64,000 nt of DNA from JAOZPE01 sp964601275 (GTDB lineage Bacteria > Krumholzibacteriota > Krumholzibacteriia > JAJRXK01): assembly GCA_964601275.1 (NCBI GenBank), contig CAZRMV010000010.1, forward strand, positions 1-64,000, written 5' to 3'. Below are positions 41,446 through 50,372 of this stretch, piece after piece. The translations under genes and the position numbers were made by a program. The notes beneath the pieces were generated by a model. It saw nothing but the letters and a program-made list of their open reading frames with translations, did no database searches and had not been told where the DNA came from. Position 1 is the stretch's first letter; every line of letters starts with the position of its first letter.

Positions 41446-43464
41446 TCACTCCCGCCCGGACCACACCGCCCGTGCGGTGAAGGTGTCTCCCACCTGGATC
41501 GCATCGACCACGTCCATGCCCTCCACCACTTTCCCGAAGAGGGTGTAGCGGGCGTCCAGGTGGGGTTGGGGCGAGTGGGTGATGAAGAGCTGGCAACTGC
41601 CGGTGTCCTTCCCGTTGGTCGCCACCCCCACCGATCCCCGCGCAAAGCGCAGGGGACTCCACTCGCTGCGGAGCAGGTATCCCGCGTCCCCCCAGCCCGA
41701 GCCCAGGGGATCGCCCCCCTGGATCACGAAGTCGGGAACCACCCGGTGGAAATCGAGACCGTCGAAGAACCCCTGATCGGCCAGTCGGGCGAAGCTCTCG
41801 CAGGTCTGCGGGGCGATGTCGTAGAAGAGGTCGATGACGATGCGCCCGCGGGCGGTTTCCAGGATGAGTTCGCGGGCGGCACTGCTCGCCACCACCGGCG
41901 GCTGCCGCGGGGAGCGATGGACCGGCCGGACGTCCAGCTCGATCGAGGGCACGCTGGGGAGCCGGGCCGCTTCCTCCTCGGGCAGGATCGCCTCGAGGGC
42001 GTTGCGCGCCGCGATACGGACCCGCCGGTCGTCGAAGCTGAGGGCGTTCTCCAGGAGTTCCCGCGCCGAGACCGCGTGCAGGCGGCCCAGAGCGGTGAGC
42101 GCGGCCTCCATGAGGTCGACGCCATCGCGCGCCTTCCACTTCCGGTAGGCCCGGATCAACGGTCCCACCGCGGCGGAATCGCCCAGGCGGCCCAGACCTT
42201 CCGCCGCGGTGGCCGCCACCACCAGGTCGTCGTCCTCCACCGCCGAACGCAAAAGGCGCAGCGCGGAGGCTCCGCCGAGTTCGATGAGGCCTTCCACCGC
42301 GTAGGGACGCAACTGGATGTCCTCGCGCGAGACCAGGGCCAGACGCAGGCGCTCGAGCGCCCCGTCCGCGTGCACCGATCCCAGGAGTTCCAGGCATTTC
42401 CCCCGCACGAAGGCCGAGGGGTCCTCCAGCCCTTCGACCAGGAAGGCCGCGGCCTCCTTTCCCCGGGAGGCGGCCAGGGCGTCATAGGCGGCATGGCGGA
42501 CCACGGCGCAGGTGTCGGCCAAGGCGGTCACCAGGGGGGCGTCGTCCTCCAGTGGGACCAGGCGGGCCAGGGCGTCGAGCGCGGCGGCGCGCACGTGGAA
42601 ACTCGCGTCGGAAAGGAGTTGGAGCAGGTCACGCCGGGCCGAGGTGGCTCCCAATTGCCCCAGGCTCCGCGCCGCCTGGACCCGGACGGTCCATTCGGTC
42701 TCCTGCAGCCGGGCGCGGAGCGCCTCGATCCCCCGGCGACCCAAAGGTGGTCCCATGCGTCCCAGGCCGCGGGCCGCGAAGGCGCGGACGGTGGGGTCGG
42801 AATGGCCCAGGAGTTCGACCAGGCGGTCGGCGGCCCGGGGGTCCTCGATCTTCTCCAGGGCGTAGGCCGCCCGCCAGGCGACGGAGGGGATCGGATCGCG
42901 GCTGGCCTGGATGATGGCGTCCACCGCGGTGGAATCGGCCAGCAGCGCGAGGGCTTCCAGGGCCTGCTCGCGGACGAAGGGATGGGGGTGGCCCAACGCG
43001 CGGACGATCTCCTCGGCGGTGCCCGGTTGCCGCACCCGCCCGAGCGCGAGGACGATCTCCCCGAGCACTTCGGGCGAACCCTTCCGCCCGGCCGAGCCGA
43101 GCAGGTTCACTTCCCGCGACGCCCCCTGCAGCAGGGCGACCGCCGACGCGGAGGTCGGGATGAGCCCGAGCGCGAAGGCCGCGGCCTGTCGGACCTCGGG
43201 CCGACGATCTTCCTTCAGGCGTTCGCCCAGGGGGCCGACCGCCTCGGGCCGGCCGATCCGTCCCAGGGCGATCGCGGCGGCCCGGCGCACCCGGTAGGGG
43301 CCGCTTCGAAGCAGGATGTACAGGCTGTCTCCGGGAATGATCCGGGCATCCTCCCAGCGGTGGATGTCCAGCAGGCGGGCGGGGATGTCGGTGCGGCTGC
43401 AGGAGGAGAGGGCGGCCACCGCCAGGGCGGCCAGCACCACGAGAGGAGCGCGAGCGCTTTGCAT
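41446..43464 (-). CDS. Lipoprotein with HEAT repeats and a C-terminal cyclophilin domain
   Basis: A 672-residue lipoprotein. The lipobox is in LAVAALSSC (cysteine near residue 21). Residues about 40-500 are a long run of HEAT/PBS-lyase-type helical repeats (VRRAAAIALGRIGRPEAVGP, VRAFAARGLGRMGPP, VRVQAARSLGQLGATSAR). The last 140 residues are a cyclophilin-type peptidyl-prolyl isomerase: IVIDLFYDIAPQTCESFARL, FDGLDFHRVVPDFVIQGGDP, and FITHSPQPHLDARYTLFGKV. Active-site Arg and Phe of FHRVVPDFVIQGGDP are present. ATG 43464 has GGAGGA. The promoter TTGAAT/TACTCT lies at 43544-43516. It is convergent with the transglycosylase gene. It may be a periplasmic or outer-membrane folding factor with a large docking scaffold. 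Confidence 0.9.
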   Translation of the reverse strand: MQSARAPLVVLAALAVAALSSCSRTDIPARLLDIHRWEDARIIPGDSLYILLRSGPYRVRRAAAIALGRIGRPEAVGPLGERLKEDRRPEVRQAAAFALGLIPTSASAVALLQGASREVNLLGSAGRKGSPEVLGEIVLALGRVRQPGTAEEIVRALGHPHPFVREQALEALALLADSTAVDAIIQASRDPIPSVAWRAAYALEKIEDPRAADRLVELLGHSDPTVRAFAARGLGRMGPPLGRRGIEALRARLQETEWTVRVQAARSLGQLGATSARRDLLQLLSDASFHVRAAALDALARLVPLEDDAPLVTALADTCAVVRHAAYDALAASRGKEAAAFLVEGLEDPSAFVRGKCLELLGSVHADGALERLRLALVSREDIQLRPYAVEGLIELGGASALRLLRSAVEDDDLVVAATAAEGLGRLGDSAAVGPLIRAYRKWKARDGVDLMEAALTALGRLHAVSARELLENALSFDDRRVRIAARNALEAILPEEEAARLPSVPSIELDVRPVHRSPRQPPVVASSAARELILETARGRIVIDLFYDIAPQTCESFARLADQGFFDGLDFHRVVPDFVIQGGDPLGSGWGDAGYLLRSEWSPLRFARGSVGVATNGKDTGSCQLFITHSPQPHLDARYTLFGKVVEGMDVVDAIQVGDTFTARAVWSGRE

Positions 43465-43515
43465 CCGGATCCTCCTTCGGGGTCTTCCGTCACAGGATGC
43501 TCCCACGACGCGGCC

Positions 43516-43544
43516 AGAGTAGGGGGGAGCTTCCCGCGATTCAA
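43516..43544 (-). promoter_or_regulatory. Predicted promoter of the HEAT-cyclophilin gene
   Basis: On the minus strand TTGAAT (43544-43539), a 17 bp spacer and TACTCT (43521-43516), 51 bases before ATG 43464. Confidence 0.5.
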
Positions 43545-43569
43545 GGATTCACCCGGCGGGAAGAGGGGC

Positions 43570-43598
43570 TTGGACCGCCCCGAGGGCGGTGGTAGCCT
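43570..43598 (+). promoter_or_regulatory. Possible near-leaderless promoter of truA
   Basis: TTGGAC (43570-43575), a 17 bp spacer and TAGCCT (43593-43598) lie eight bases before ATG 43607. Both boxes match only three of six consensus bases, so this is weak. Confidence 0.35.
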
Positions 43599-43606
43599 CC
43601 AGGCCC

Positions 43607-44425
43607 ATGGTTGCGCGCCTTCCTTCCTCTTCCTCCTCGAAGCTGCCGGGGGACCTCCCGCCCGCGATCGTGCGCCTGGACCTGGCCTACGACGGGCGCG
43701 ACTTCCACGGCTGGCAGGTCCAGCCGGACCAGCGGACGGTCCAGGGCGAGCTCGTGCGCTGTCTGCGGCGCTTGATTCTCCTGCCGGGCCTTCCGCCGGG
43801 AGCGGGCCGGACCGACCGGGGAGTGCACGCGCGGGGGCAGGTGGCCAGCTTCCCCCTGGAGGATCCAGGGCAGCTCGAGCGGATTCAGCGGGCCTTGCCC
43901 CACATGCTGCCCGAAGACATCGCGGTGCGGCGGATCCGCCTCGCGCCGCCGGGTTTCCAGGCCCGTTACAGCGCGAGGGGACGCCGGTACCGCTATTTCC
44001 TCACCCGGAGGAAGGATCCCTTCCTGCGGCATACCCACCTGTGGGTCGCCGCCCCCCTGGATCTTGCGGCCATGGAGAAGGCGCTCGATCCGTTGCTTGG
44101 AACCCACGATTTCACCAGTTTCTGCAAGACCGCCTCGCTGGAGGAAGGCAAGACCCACTGCACCATCCACCGCGCCCGGTGGGTGGTCGAAGGGGAGTCG
44201 CTGGTCTTCGAGATCGTCGCCGACCGCTTCCTCCACTCGATGGTGCGGGTCCTGGTGGGCACCTTGCTCGAGATCGGCCGCGGCCTGCGGCCGCCCGGCG
44301 CGATCGGATCTATACTGGAGGCCCGCTCCCGGAGTGCGGCCGGTCGCACCGCGCCCCCGCACGGTCTGTGCCTCGAAGAGGTCTTCTACGACGAAGACCG
44401 GTTGGAGGAGATGCGACGGTGTTGA
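43607..44425 (+). CDS. truA: tRNA pseudouridine(38-40) synthase
   Basis: TruA modifies uridines 38-40 in the tRNA anticodon arm. The 272-residue protein has the family motifs VRLDLAYDGRDFHGWQVQ, the catalytic aspartate in GAGRTDRGVHARGQ (near residue 74), YRYFLTRRKDPF, HDFTSFCK and FLHSMVRVLVGTLLEIG. I start at ATG 43607; a GTG 18 bases earlier is in frame but has no advantage. No clear ribosome site is present. The aldolase gene begins 17 bases after the stop. Confidence 0.95.
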   Translation: MVARLPSSSSSKLPGDLPPAIVRLDLAYDGRDFHGWQVQPDQRTVQGELVRCLRRLILLPGLPPGAGRTDRGVHARGQVASFPLEDPGQLERIQRALPHMLPEDIAVRRIRLAPPGFQARYSARGRRYRYFLTRRKDPFLRHTHLWVAAPLDLAAMEKALDPLLGTHDFTSFCKTASLEEGKTHCTIHRARWVVEGESLVFEIVADRFLHSMVRVLVGTLLEIGRGLRPPGAIGSILEARSRSAAGRTAPPHGLCLEEVFYDEDRLEEMRRC

Positions 44426-44442
44426 GAGGAGGAAGGACTCCC

Positions 44443-45087
44443 ATGCAGATCTACCTGGAATCGGCCGAACCGGCCGAGGTCGAGGAGGCGCTCAGCCTGC
44501 GGGTGCTGGACGGAGTGGCGACCAATCCGACCCTTCTGGCCAAGGTGGGGGGCGATCCGCACCCGATCCTGCGTGAGCTCCTCGAGATGGTCTCCGGACC
44601 GGTCTTCGCTTCGGTCACCTCCCTGGAGGGCAAGGGGATGCTGGCCGAAGCCCATGACCTGGCCCGGCTCCATGAGCGCATCGTGGTGAAGATTCCCTGT
44701 CTGCCCGCCGGGATCACAGTGATGGCCGAACTGGCCGAACAGCGGATCGCGGTGGACGCGACCCTGTGTTTCAGCCTGCCCCAGGCCCTCCTGGCCGCGA
44801 AGGTCGGCGCGCATTTCGCGTCGCCCATGGTCGGACGGCTGGACGAAGCGGGGCAGGACGGGCTCACCCTGGTGGGAAACATCCTCACCGCCTACGATCA
44901 GTACCAGTTCAAGACCCGGGTCCTGGTGGACAGTTGCCGCACCCAGACCCACGTGGCCGAAGCGGCGCGCATGGGCGCCGATGGGGTGGTGGTGCCCATC
45001 TCCCTGTTGCGCGAGATGGCTTCGCATCCCTTGAGTTCGAAAGGCCAGTGGGAGTTCGCCGAGAGCTGGCGGCAGGGCCAGAACTAG
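44443..45087 (+). CDS. Transaldolase/fructose-6-phosphate aldolase family protein
   Basis: A 214-residue small transaldolase-family enzyme. Hallmarks are IYLESAEPAEVEEAL, VATNPTLLAKVG, FASVTS, the Schiff-base lysine in IVVKIPCLPAG (near residue 84), VDATLCFSLPQALLAA and FASPMVGRLDEAG. The size matches fructose-6-phosphate aldolase or the short transaldolases of many bacteria rather than the 310-residue E. coli transaldolase. Which reaction it catalyses cannot be told; a role in the pentose phosphate pathway is likely. ATG 44443 has GAGGAAGG at normal distance, 17 bases after truA. Confidence 0.92.
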   Translation: MQIYLESAEPAEVEEALSLRVLDGVATNPTLLAKVGGDPHPILRELLEMVSGPVFASVTSLEGKGMLAEAHDLARLHERIVVKIPCLPAGITVMAELAEQRIAVDATLCFSLPQALLAAKVGAHFASPMVGRLDEAGQDGLTLVGNILTAYDQYQFKTRVLVDSCRTQTHVAEAARMGADGVVVPISLLREMASHPLSSKGQWEFAESWRQGQN

Positions 45088-45106
45088 GGAGGGTCGCCGG
45101 AGCACG

Positions 45107-45160
45107 AGGGCGGGCGCGTCTACGTTGGACCGGACCGGAGGAACCCGCCCGGGGGAATCC
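45107..45160 (+). other. Long-loop inverted repeat upstream of the HtrA gene
   Basis: GGGCGGG near 45110 can pair with CCCGCCC near 45147 across a loop of about 30 bases. It lies in the 136-base gap between the aldolase and HtrA genes. It may be a weak terminator or mere GC-richness; no riboswitch class is recognised. Confidence 0.25.
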
Positions 45161-45223
45161 GGGTAGAAGAAAGAGCAGGCGAAACCAGCCGTGTCCCCAT
45201 CCAAGACCACCATCTGGAGGAAG

Positions 45224-46495
45224 ATGAGCCGCAGCCGGATCCTTCCCTATCTCGTCGGCGGTCTGCTCGGCGCGACCGTCGGATTGACCGCGCTGTTGAT
45301 CGTGGTCCTCCGGGGTGGGATCGCCGCTCCCACGGTGGTCGAAGGGTCCACGGATCCCTCGCCCCAGGCCCACCGGGTCGGAGCCGTTGGCCCCGGAGCC
45401 GGATGGACCTCCTCCCCCGCGATGGAGGATTCCATCTCCAAGGGGCGCAGCAACGCCATCGTGATCGCGACCCGCCGGGCCAGCCCGGCGGTGGTCGGGG
45501 TCACCGTCATCTACGACACCTGGTCCCGGGTGCCCCCGCGGACCCCCGGCGAATTCCTGTCCCAGCAGATGTACGGATGGCGGAAGGTGCGCCGGAAACG
45601 GTTCGAACGCCTGGGCAGCGGGGTGATCGTCGATGCGCGGGGCCTGATCGTGACCAACAACCACGTGCTGGGCGATGAACGGAGTTTCCGCATCTTCATC
45701 ACCCTGGGCGACGGCCGGCAATACCAGGCCGAGGTGGTGGGCCGGGCCCCCAGCTACGACCTGGCGCTGTTGCGTTTCAGCGAGCCGGTCGAGGACATAC
45801 CGGTCGCAGTCCTGGGGAACAGCGATGAACTCGAGCCCGGCGAGTGGGCGATCGCCATTGGAGCGCCCTATCGCGATCTCCTGGACGACCCGGGACTGAC
45901 CGTGACCGTCGGCGTGATCAGCGCCCTGCATCGGGACATCGAACCGGGTCAGGACACCTCGCCCTACTACCTCGACATGATCCAGACCGACGCCTCGATC
46001 ACCCGGGGCAACAGCGGCGGCGCGCTGGTGAACCGCGACGGCGAGGTGATCGGCATCAACTCCTTCATGATCAGCAATCCGGAGGGGGTGAATCTCGGCG
46101 CCGGCTTCGCCGTGCCCATCAACCGGGTGCGCTGGGTGCTGGACGAGATCGTCCAGTACGGAAGGGTCCGGCCCAACTTCTCCGGGATCTACGGGTCGGT
46201 GTTGAACAAGCAGCAGCGCTACAAGTGGGGACTGGGCGACGACGTCACCGGATTCTTCGTCGAGAGGGTGTGGCGCAACTCGCCGGCGGACGAGGCCGGC
46301 ATCATGCCCGGCGACGTGATCCGTACCATCGAAGGGCAGCCCATCCGCCGCAAGTTCGACGTGACCCGGATGCTGTTCGCCACCCGGGTGGGCAGCCAGA
46401 TCAAGTTGCAGGTCCAGCGCGGCGACAAGATCTTCGACACCACCCTCACGCTCTCGGAAGGGCCGAAGGCCGGCGCTTCGCCGAACGGGCAATGA
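45224..46495 (+). CDS. HtrA/DegQ-like serine protease with PDZ domain
   Basis: A 423-residue trypsin-like envelope protease and chaperone. One N-terminal membrane anchor (about 8-28, LVGGLLGATVGLTALLIVVL) is followed by the protease domain with the triad His in VTNNHVLGDERS, Asp in YDLALLRF and Ser in TRGNSGGALVN. A single PDZ domain follows (about 320-415: GFFVERVWRNSPADEAGIMPGDVI, VQRGDKIFD). It probably removes misfolded proteins in the periplasm while anchored to the inner membrane, like DegS or DegQ. ATG 45224 has GGAGG three bases upstream; GTG 45191 in the same frame is an alternative. Confidence 0.93.
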   Translation: MSRSRILPYLVGGLLGATVGLTALLIVVLRGGIAAPTVVEGSTDPSPQAHRVGAVGPGAGWTSSPAMEDSISKGRSNAIVIATRRASPAVVGVTVIYDTWSRVPPRTPGEFLSQQMYGWRKVRRKRFERLGSGVIVDARGLIVTNNHVLGDERSFRIFITLGDGRQYQAEVVGRAPSYDLALLRFSEPVEDIPVAVLGNSDELEPGEWAIAIGAPYRDLLDDPGLTVTVGVISALHRDIEPGQDTSPYYLDMIQTDASITRGNSGGALVNRDGEVIGINSFMISNPEGVNLGAGFAVPINRVRWVLDEIVQYGRVRPNFSGIYGSVLNKQQRYKWGLGDDVTGFFVERVWRNSPADEAGIMPGDVIRTIEGQPIRRKFDVTRMLFATRVGSQIKLQVQRGDKIFDTTLTLSEGPKAGASPNGQ

Positions 46496-46619
46496 GATCT
46501 TCGCCGGCGGAGCCATTGCTTCGCCCACGCCGCCCGCGACGGTTTTCCCCGGAAATCTTGCGCCGCGGGTCCTCCCACCCTGGCTGCCTGCGCGGGGCTG
46601 TGTTACCGTGCCGCGCGTC

Positions 46620-47918
46620 ATGATCGAGCGTTACCGCACTGCCGAGATGGACCGCATCTGGTCCGACGAGAGACGCCTGGAGATCTGGCGGGATCTGGAG
46701 GTGGCGGTCTGCGAGGCCCAGGCCGAGCTGGGGGTGATTCCGGCCGAGGCGGCCCGGGAGATCGCCGGGAAGGCCCGCTTCGACGTGGCCCGGGTGCTGC
46801 AGATCGAGGAGACGGTCCAGCACGACGTCATCGCCTTCCTGACCAACCTGGCCGAGTCCATCGGCCCCTCCTCGCGCTTCGTGCACCTGGGCATGACCAG
46901 CAGCGACCTGCTCGATACCACCCTGGCGGTCCAGTGCCGGCAGGCCGGCGGAATCCTCCTCGACGCCTTGCAGAAGCTGCGGGACGCGGTGGTGAAGAGG
47001 GCGAAGGAGCACCGCCACACCGTGATGATGGGGCGCTCCCACGGCATCCACGCCGAACCCACCACCTTCGGCCTCAAACTGCTGGTCTGGGCCGACGAAT
47101 TGCGCCGCGCGCGTGGCCGCCTCGAGCGGGCGATCGAGACCATCGCGGTGGGGCAGATCTCCGGTCCGGTGGGAACCTTCGCCCATCTGTCACCCGCGGT
47201 GGAGGCGAAGGTGTGCGATCGGCTGGGACTGCGACCGGCCCCGGTGAGCACCCAGGTGATCCAGCGCGACCGCCACGCCGAATACCTTTCCGCCCTCGCG
47301 TTGACCGCGGCCTCGCTGGAGAAGTTCGCCGTCGAGATCCGCCATCTCCAGCGCACCGAGGTGCATGAGGTCGAGGAGCCCTTCGGCAAGGGACAGAAGG
47401 GCAGTTCGGCCATGCCCCACAAGAAGAATCCCATTGTCTGCGAGCGGGTCAGCGGCATGGCCCGGCTGCTGCGGGGCAACCTGGTGGCCGCGCTGGAGAA
47501 CGTGGCCCTGTGGCACGAGCGGGATATCTCCCATTCCTCGGTGGAGAGGGTCATCCTGCCCGACTCGACCACCCTTGTGCACTACATGCTCGAGAAGATG
47601 CGCTTCGTGGTGGAAGGGATGCGGGTGTTCCCCGAACGGATGAAGGAGAACATGGAGCGCGAACGGGGCCTGTACCACAGCGGCGCGTTGCTGTTGGCCC
47701 TGGCCCGCGCGGGAGTGAGCCGGGAGGACGCCTACCTCATCGCCCAGGAGAACGCGATGCGGGCGTGGGAGGGCGAGGGCGATTTCGAGACCCTGGTGCG
47801 CCGCGACGAGCGCGTCCACCGACATCTGTCGCCTGAGGAACTGGACGCGGTCTTCGACCTGCAACGGCACCTGGCGCAGGTCGACCACATCTTCGATCGC
47901 GTGCTCGACGGGGAGTAG
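46620..47918 (+). CDS. purB: Adenylosuccinate lyase
   Basis: Catalyses two fumarate-releasing steps of purine synthesis (SAICAR to AICAR and adenylosuccinate to AMP). The 432-residue protein has MIERYRTAEMDRIWSDE at the start, QHDVIAFL, the HLGMTSSDLLDT region, the histidine in MMGRSHGIHAEPT and the family signature GSSAMPHKKNP. I prefer ATG 46620 over the GTG 12 bases upstream because family proteins start with MI.RY. No ribosome site is visible, and a weak TACCGT -10-like box ends ten bases before the ATG. It heads the purB-L-Q-S?-F cluster. Confidence 0.96.
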   Translation: MIERYRTAEMDRIWSDERRLEIWRDLEVAVCEAQAELGVIPAEAAREIAGKARFDVARVLQIEETVQHDVIAFLTNLAESIGPSSRFVHLGMTSSDLLDTTLAVQCRQAGGILLDALQKLRDAVVKRAKEHRHTVMMGRSHGIHAEPTTFGLKLLVWADELRRARGRLERAIETIAVGQISGPVGTFAHLSPAVEAKVCDRLGLRPAPVSTQVIQRDRHAEYLSALALTAASLEKFAVEIRHLQRTEVHEVEEPFGKGQKGSSAMPHKKNPIVCERVSGMARLLRGNLVAALENVALWHERDISHSSVERVILPDSTTLVHYMLEKMRFVVEGMRVFPERMKENMERERGLYHSGALLLALARAGVSREDAYLIAQENAMRAWEGEGDFETLVRRDERVHRHLSPEELDAVFDLQRHLAQVDHIFDRVLDGE

Positions 47919-47921
47919 ACC

Positions 47922-50372
47922 GTGGCCATCGCCGTCAGCTCGATGGACGACGTAGCCCTGGCCGAGGCCCTGCGATCGCTGGGGTTGACCCTGACCCTGC
48001 ACGAGGCCCGCCGTGTCGCGCAGCTCTTGGGCCACGATCCCACCGAGACCGAACTGACCCTCTTCGACACCATGTGGAGCGAGCACTGCTCGTACAAGAG
48101 TTCGCGCCCGGTCCTGAAGAAGTACCTGCCGACCGAGGCCGGCAACGTGGTGCTGGGACCATCCGAGGACGCGGGCATCATCCACTTCGCCGAGGTCGAT
48201 GGCACGAAGTGGGCCCTGGCCATCGCCCACGAGAGCCACAACCATCCTTCGCAGGTGATGCCCCGGGAAGGGGCGGCGACCGGCATCGGCGGGGTCGTCC
48301 GCGACGTCTACTGCATGGGCGCCGATGTCATCGCCACCCTCGATCCCCTTCGCTTCGGGAACCCCCGCGGGAAGAACGCGGAGCGCAGCCGCGAGATCGC
48401 CCGCGAGGTGGTCGAGGGCATCGCGATGTATGGAAACGCCCTGGGCGTGCCCAACCTCGGCGGCGACGTGGTCTTCGACGACTGCTACGACGACAACTGC
48501 CTGGTGAACGTGGTGGCCATCGGGTTGGTGCGGGAGGACCGCATCACCCGCAGCCGGGTTCCCGAGGCGGCCCGCCATGAGCCCTACGACTTCCTGCTGG
48601 TGGGCAAACCCACCGACTGGAGCGGAATGGGAGGGGCGGCCTTCGCCTCGGCCGACCTCGACGCCGAAGCGCTCAAGGAGAACCTGGGCAGCGTGCAGGT
48701 TCCCGACCCCTTCCTCAAGCGCATGCTCGTGTTGGCGAACACCGCCATGCTCGAGCTGGCCCGGGACGAAGGGGCGGAGATCGGCTTCAAGGACCTGGGC
48801 GCGGGCGGGATCGCCTGCGTCTCCTCCGAGCTGGCCGATGCGGGGGGCTTCGGGATCGAACTCGACCTGGAGGCGGCGAGCCTGGCCGAGGACGATCTGC
48901 CCGGACCGGTGGCCGCCTGCAGCGAGACCCAGGAGCGTTTCGGCATCGCCTGTCCCGCCCGGCTCACCGAGAGGATCCTGCGGATCTACAACGAGATCTA
49001 CGAGCTGGGCTCGATGTACGAGGGAGCGGGGGCGCGCCGCGTGGGCCGCGTCGTTCCCCCGAAGGAGAGGGAAACCCCGCGCTACATCCTGCGCCGCGGC
49101 GAACAGCTCCTGGTCGATGCCCCGATCTCCACCATCACCGAGGGCATCTCCTACGAGAGGGAAGCCCGACCGGCGCCCCCGCCGCGTTCCAGGAGGCCCC
49201 TGCGGGTCGAAGGACGCGATTTCGCGGCCGATCTCGTCGCGCTGATGGCCAGCGAGCACCTGTGCAGCCGCCGGCCCCTCTTCCAGCATTACGACAGCGA
49301 GGTGAAGGCGAACACCGTCCTGCGGCCCGGCGAGGCCGACGCGGGGGTGGTCACCCCCATCGAGGGAAGCTGGGCCGGCATGGCGGCCAGCGTCGACGGC
49401 AACCCCCGCTTCTGTCGCGTCGACCCCCGGCTGGGAGCCGCGCACGCGGTGGTCGAGGCCGCGCGCAACGTGGCCTGCGTGGGGGCGAGTCCCGCTGCGA
49501 TCACCGACTGTCTGAACTACGGCAGCCCCGAGGTGCCCGAGGTCTTCTTCACCTTCCTCGAAGGGGTGCGTGGCATCGGTGAAGCCTGCCGGGGAGTGGG
49601 GCGTCTGGAGGCGCCAGAGGATCCCCTGCCGGTGGTCAGCGGGAACGTGAGCTTCTACAACCAGAGCGCGAGCGGACGGGCCGTCGCGCCCTCGCCGATC
49701 ATCTGCTGCGTCGGGGTGGTGCCGGACGCGAGCGTCTGCCGCAGCCTTGCCCTGAAACAGCCGGGCGACCTGATCTACCGGGTGGGCGCCTTCACGTCCG
49801 CGTTGGGAGGAAGCCTCTGGGCGGAATGGATCGATCCGCAGTGGCGGGGGCCGCTCCCTCCGATCGACTATCCCGCGGTGCGTGCCGAGCTTGCGTTCAT
49901 CGTGCAGCAGGTGCGTGAAGGCCGGGCCCAGGCGGTGCACGACGTCTCCGAGGGAGGCAGCCTCGCCGCCCTGGCCGAGATGGCCCTGGGCAGCGAAAGC
50001 CTCGGCCGCCGGGGCGTGCGGGTGGACTTCTCGGCCCTGGCCGACTCGGGCGAGGCGATGGACCATTCCTCCGACGGCGGAGCCGGCGAAAGCGGAGCCG
50101 GCGAAGGCGGCAAGCCGGCTTGTTTCGCCCCCGCCGCCCTGGCCTGGGCCGAAGGTGGGGGATTCTGGGTGGAGGTGCGGCCGGACGATGCCGCCGCCTT
50201 CGAGGACGCGGCATCCCGGGCCGGGGTGTGGTGGCGGAAGCTGGGCGAGGTCACCGCCCGGCCACGCCTGGTGATCCAAGGACTCGGCCAGGATCTCGAC
50301 CTGGCGCTGGAAGAACTCGCCGCGGCGCGGGAACCCACGATGTTCCGCCTGCTCGACCGGGAGGAAGCATGA
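47922..50372 (+). CDS. purL: Phosphoribosylformylglycinamidine synthase subunit, small type
   Basis: PurL converts FGAR to FGAM using ammonia supplied by PurQ. At 816 residues it is the small type, which works as a PurL-PurS-PurQ complex. Visible hallmarks are TMWSEHCSYKSSRPVLKKY, ESHNHPSQVMPREGAATGIGG, GADVIATLDPLRFG, and GNVSFYNQ. GTG 47922 lies three bases after the purB stop. Near residues 712-727 a glycine-serine insertion (SSDGGAGESGAGEGG) is encoded by a short DNA duplication (50083-50113). The start of purQ overlaps the stop by four bases. Confidence 0.95.
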   Translation: MAIAVSSMDDVALAEALRSLGLTLTLHEARRVAQLLGHDPTETELTLFDTMWSEHCSYKSSRPVLKKYLPTEAGNVVLGPSEDAGIIHFAEVDGTKWALAIAHESHNHPSQVMPREGAATGIGGVVRDVYCMGADVIATLDPLRFGNPRGKNAERSREIAREVVEGIAMYGNALGVPNLGGDVVFDDCYDDNCLVNVVAIGLVREDRITRSRVPEAARHEPYDFLLVGKPTDWSGMGGAAFASADLDAEALKENLGSVQVPDPFLKRMLVLANTAMLELARDEGAEIGFKDLGAGGIACVSSELADAGGFGIELDLEAASLAEDDLPGPVAACSETQERFGIACPARLTERILRIYNEIYELGSMYEGAGARRVGRVVPPKERETPRYILRRGEQLLVDAPISTITEGISYEREARPAPPPRSRRPLRVEGRDFAADLVALMASEHLCSRRPLFQHYDSEVKANTVLRPGEADAGVVTPIEGSWAGMAASVDGNPRFCRVDPRLGAAHAVVEAARNVACVGASPAAITDCLNYGSPEVPEVFFTFLEGVRGIGEACRGVGRLEAPEDPLPVVSGNVSFYNQSASGRAVAPSPIICCVGVVPDASVCRSLALKQPGDLIYRVGAFTSALGGSLWAEWIDPQWRGPLPPIDYPAVRAELAFIVQQVREGRAQAVHDVSEGGSLAALAEMALGSESLGRRGVRVDFSALADSGEAMDHSSDGGAGESGAGEGGKPACFAPAALAWAEGGGFWVEVRPDDAAAFEDAASRAGVWWRKLGEVTARPRLVIQGLGQDLDLALEELAAAREPTMFRLLDREEA

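Noticed and set aside
41560..44442. Upstream extension of the aldolase frame over 960 codons
   Set aside because: It runs antisense through the HEAT-cyclophilin gene and in another frame through truA; the enzyme starts at ATG 44443.
45088..45223. The gap before the HtrA gene as a tRNA or small RNA gene
   Set aside because: No cloverleaf or CCA end is found, only one long-loop inverted repeat.
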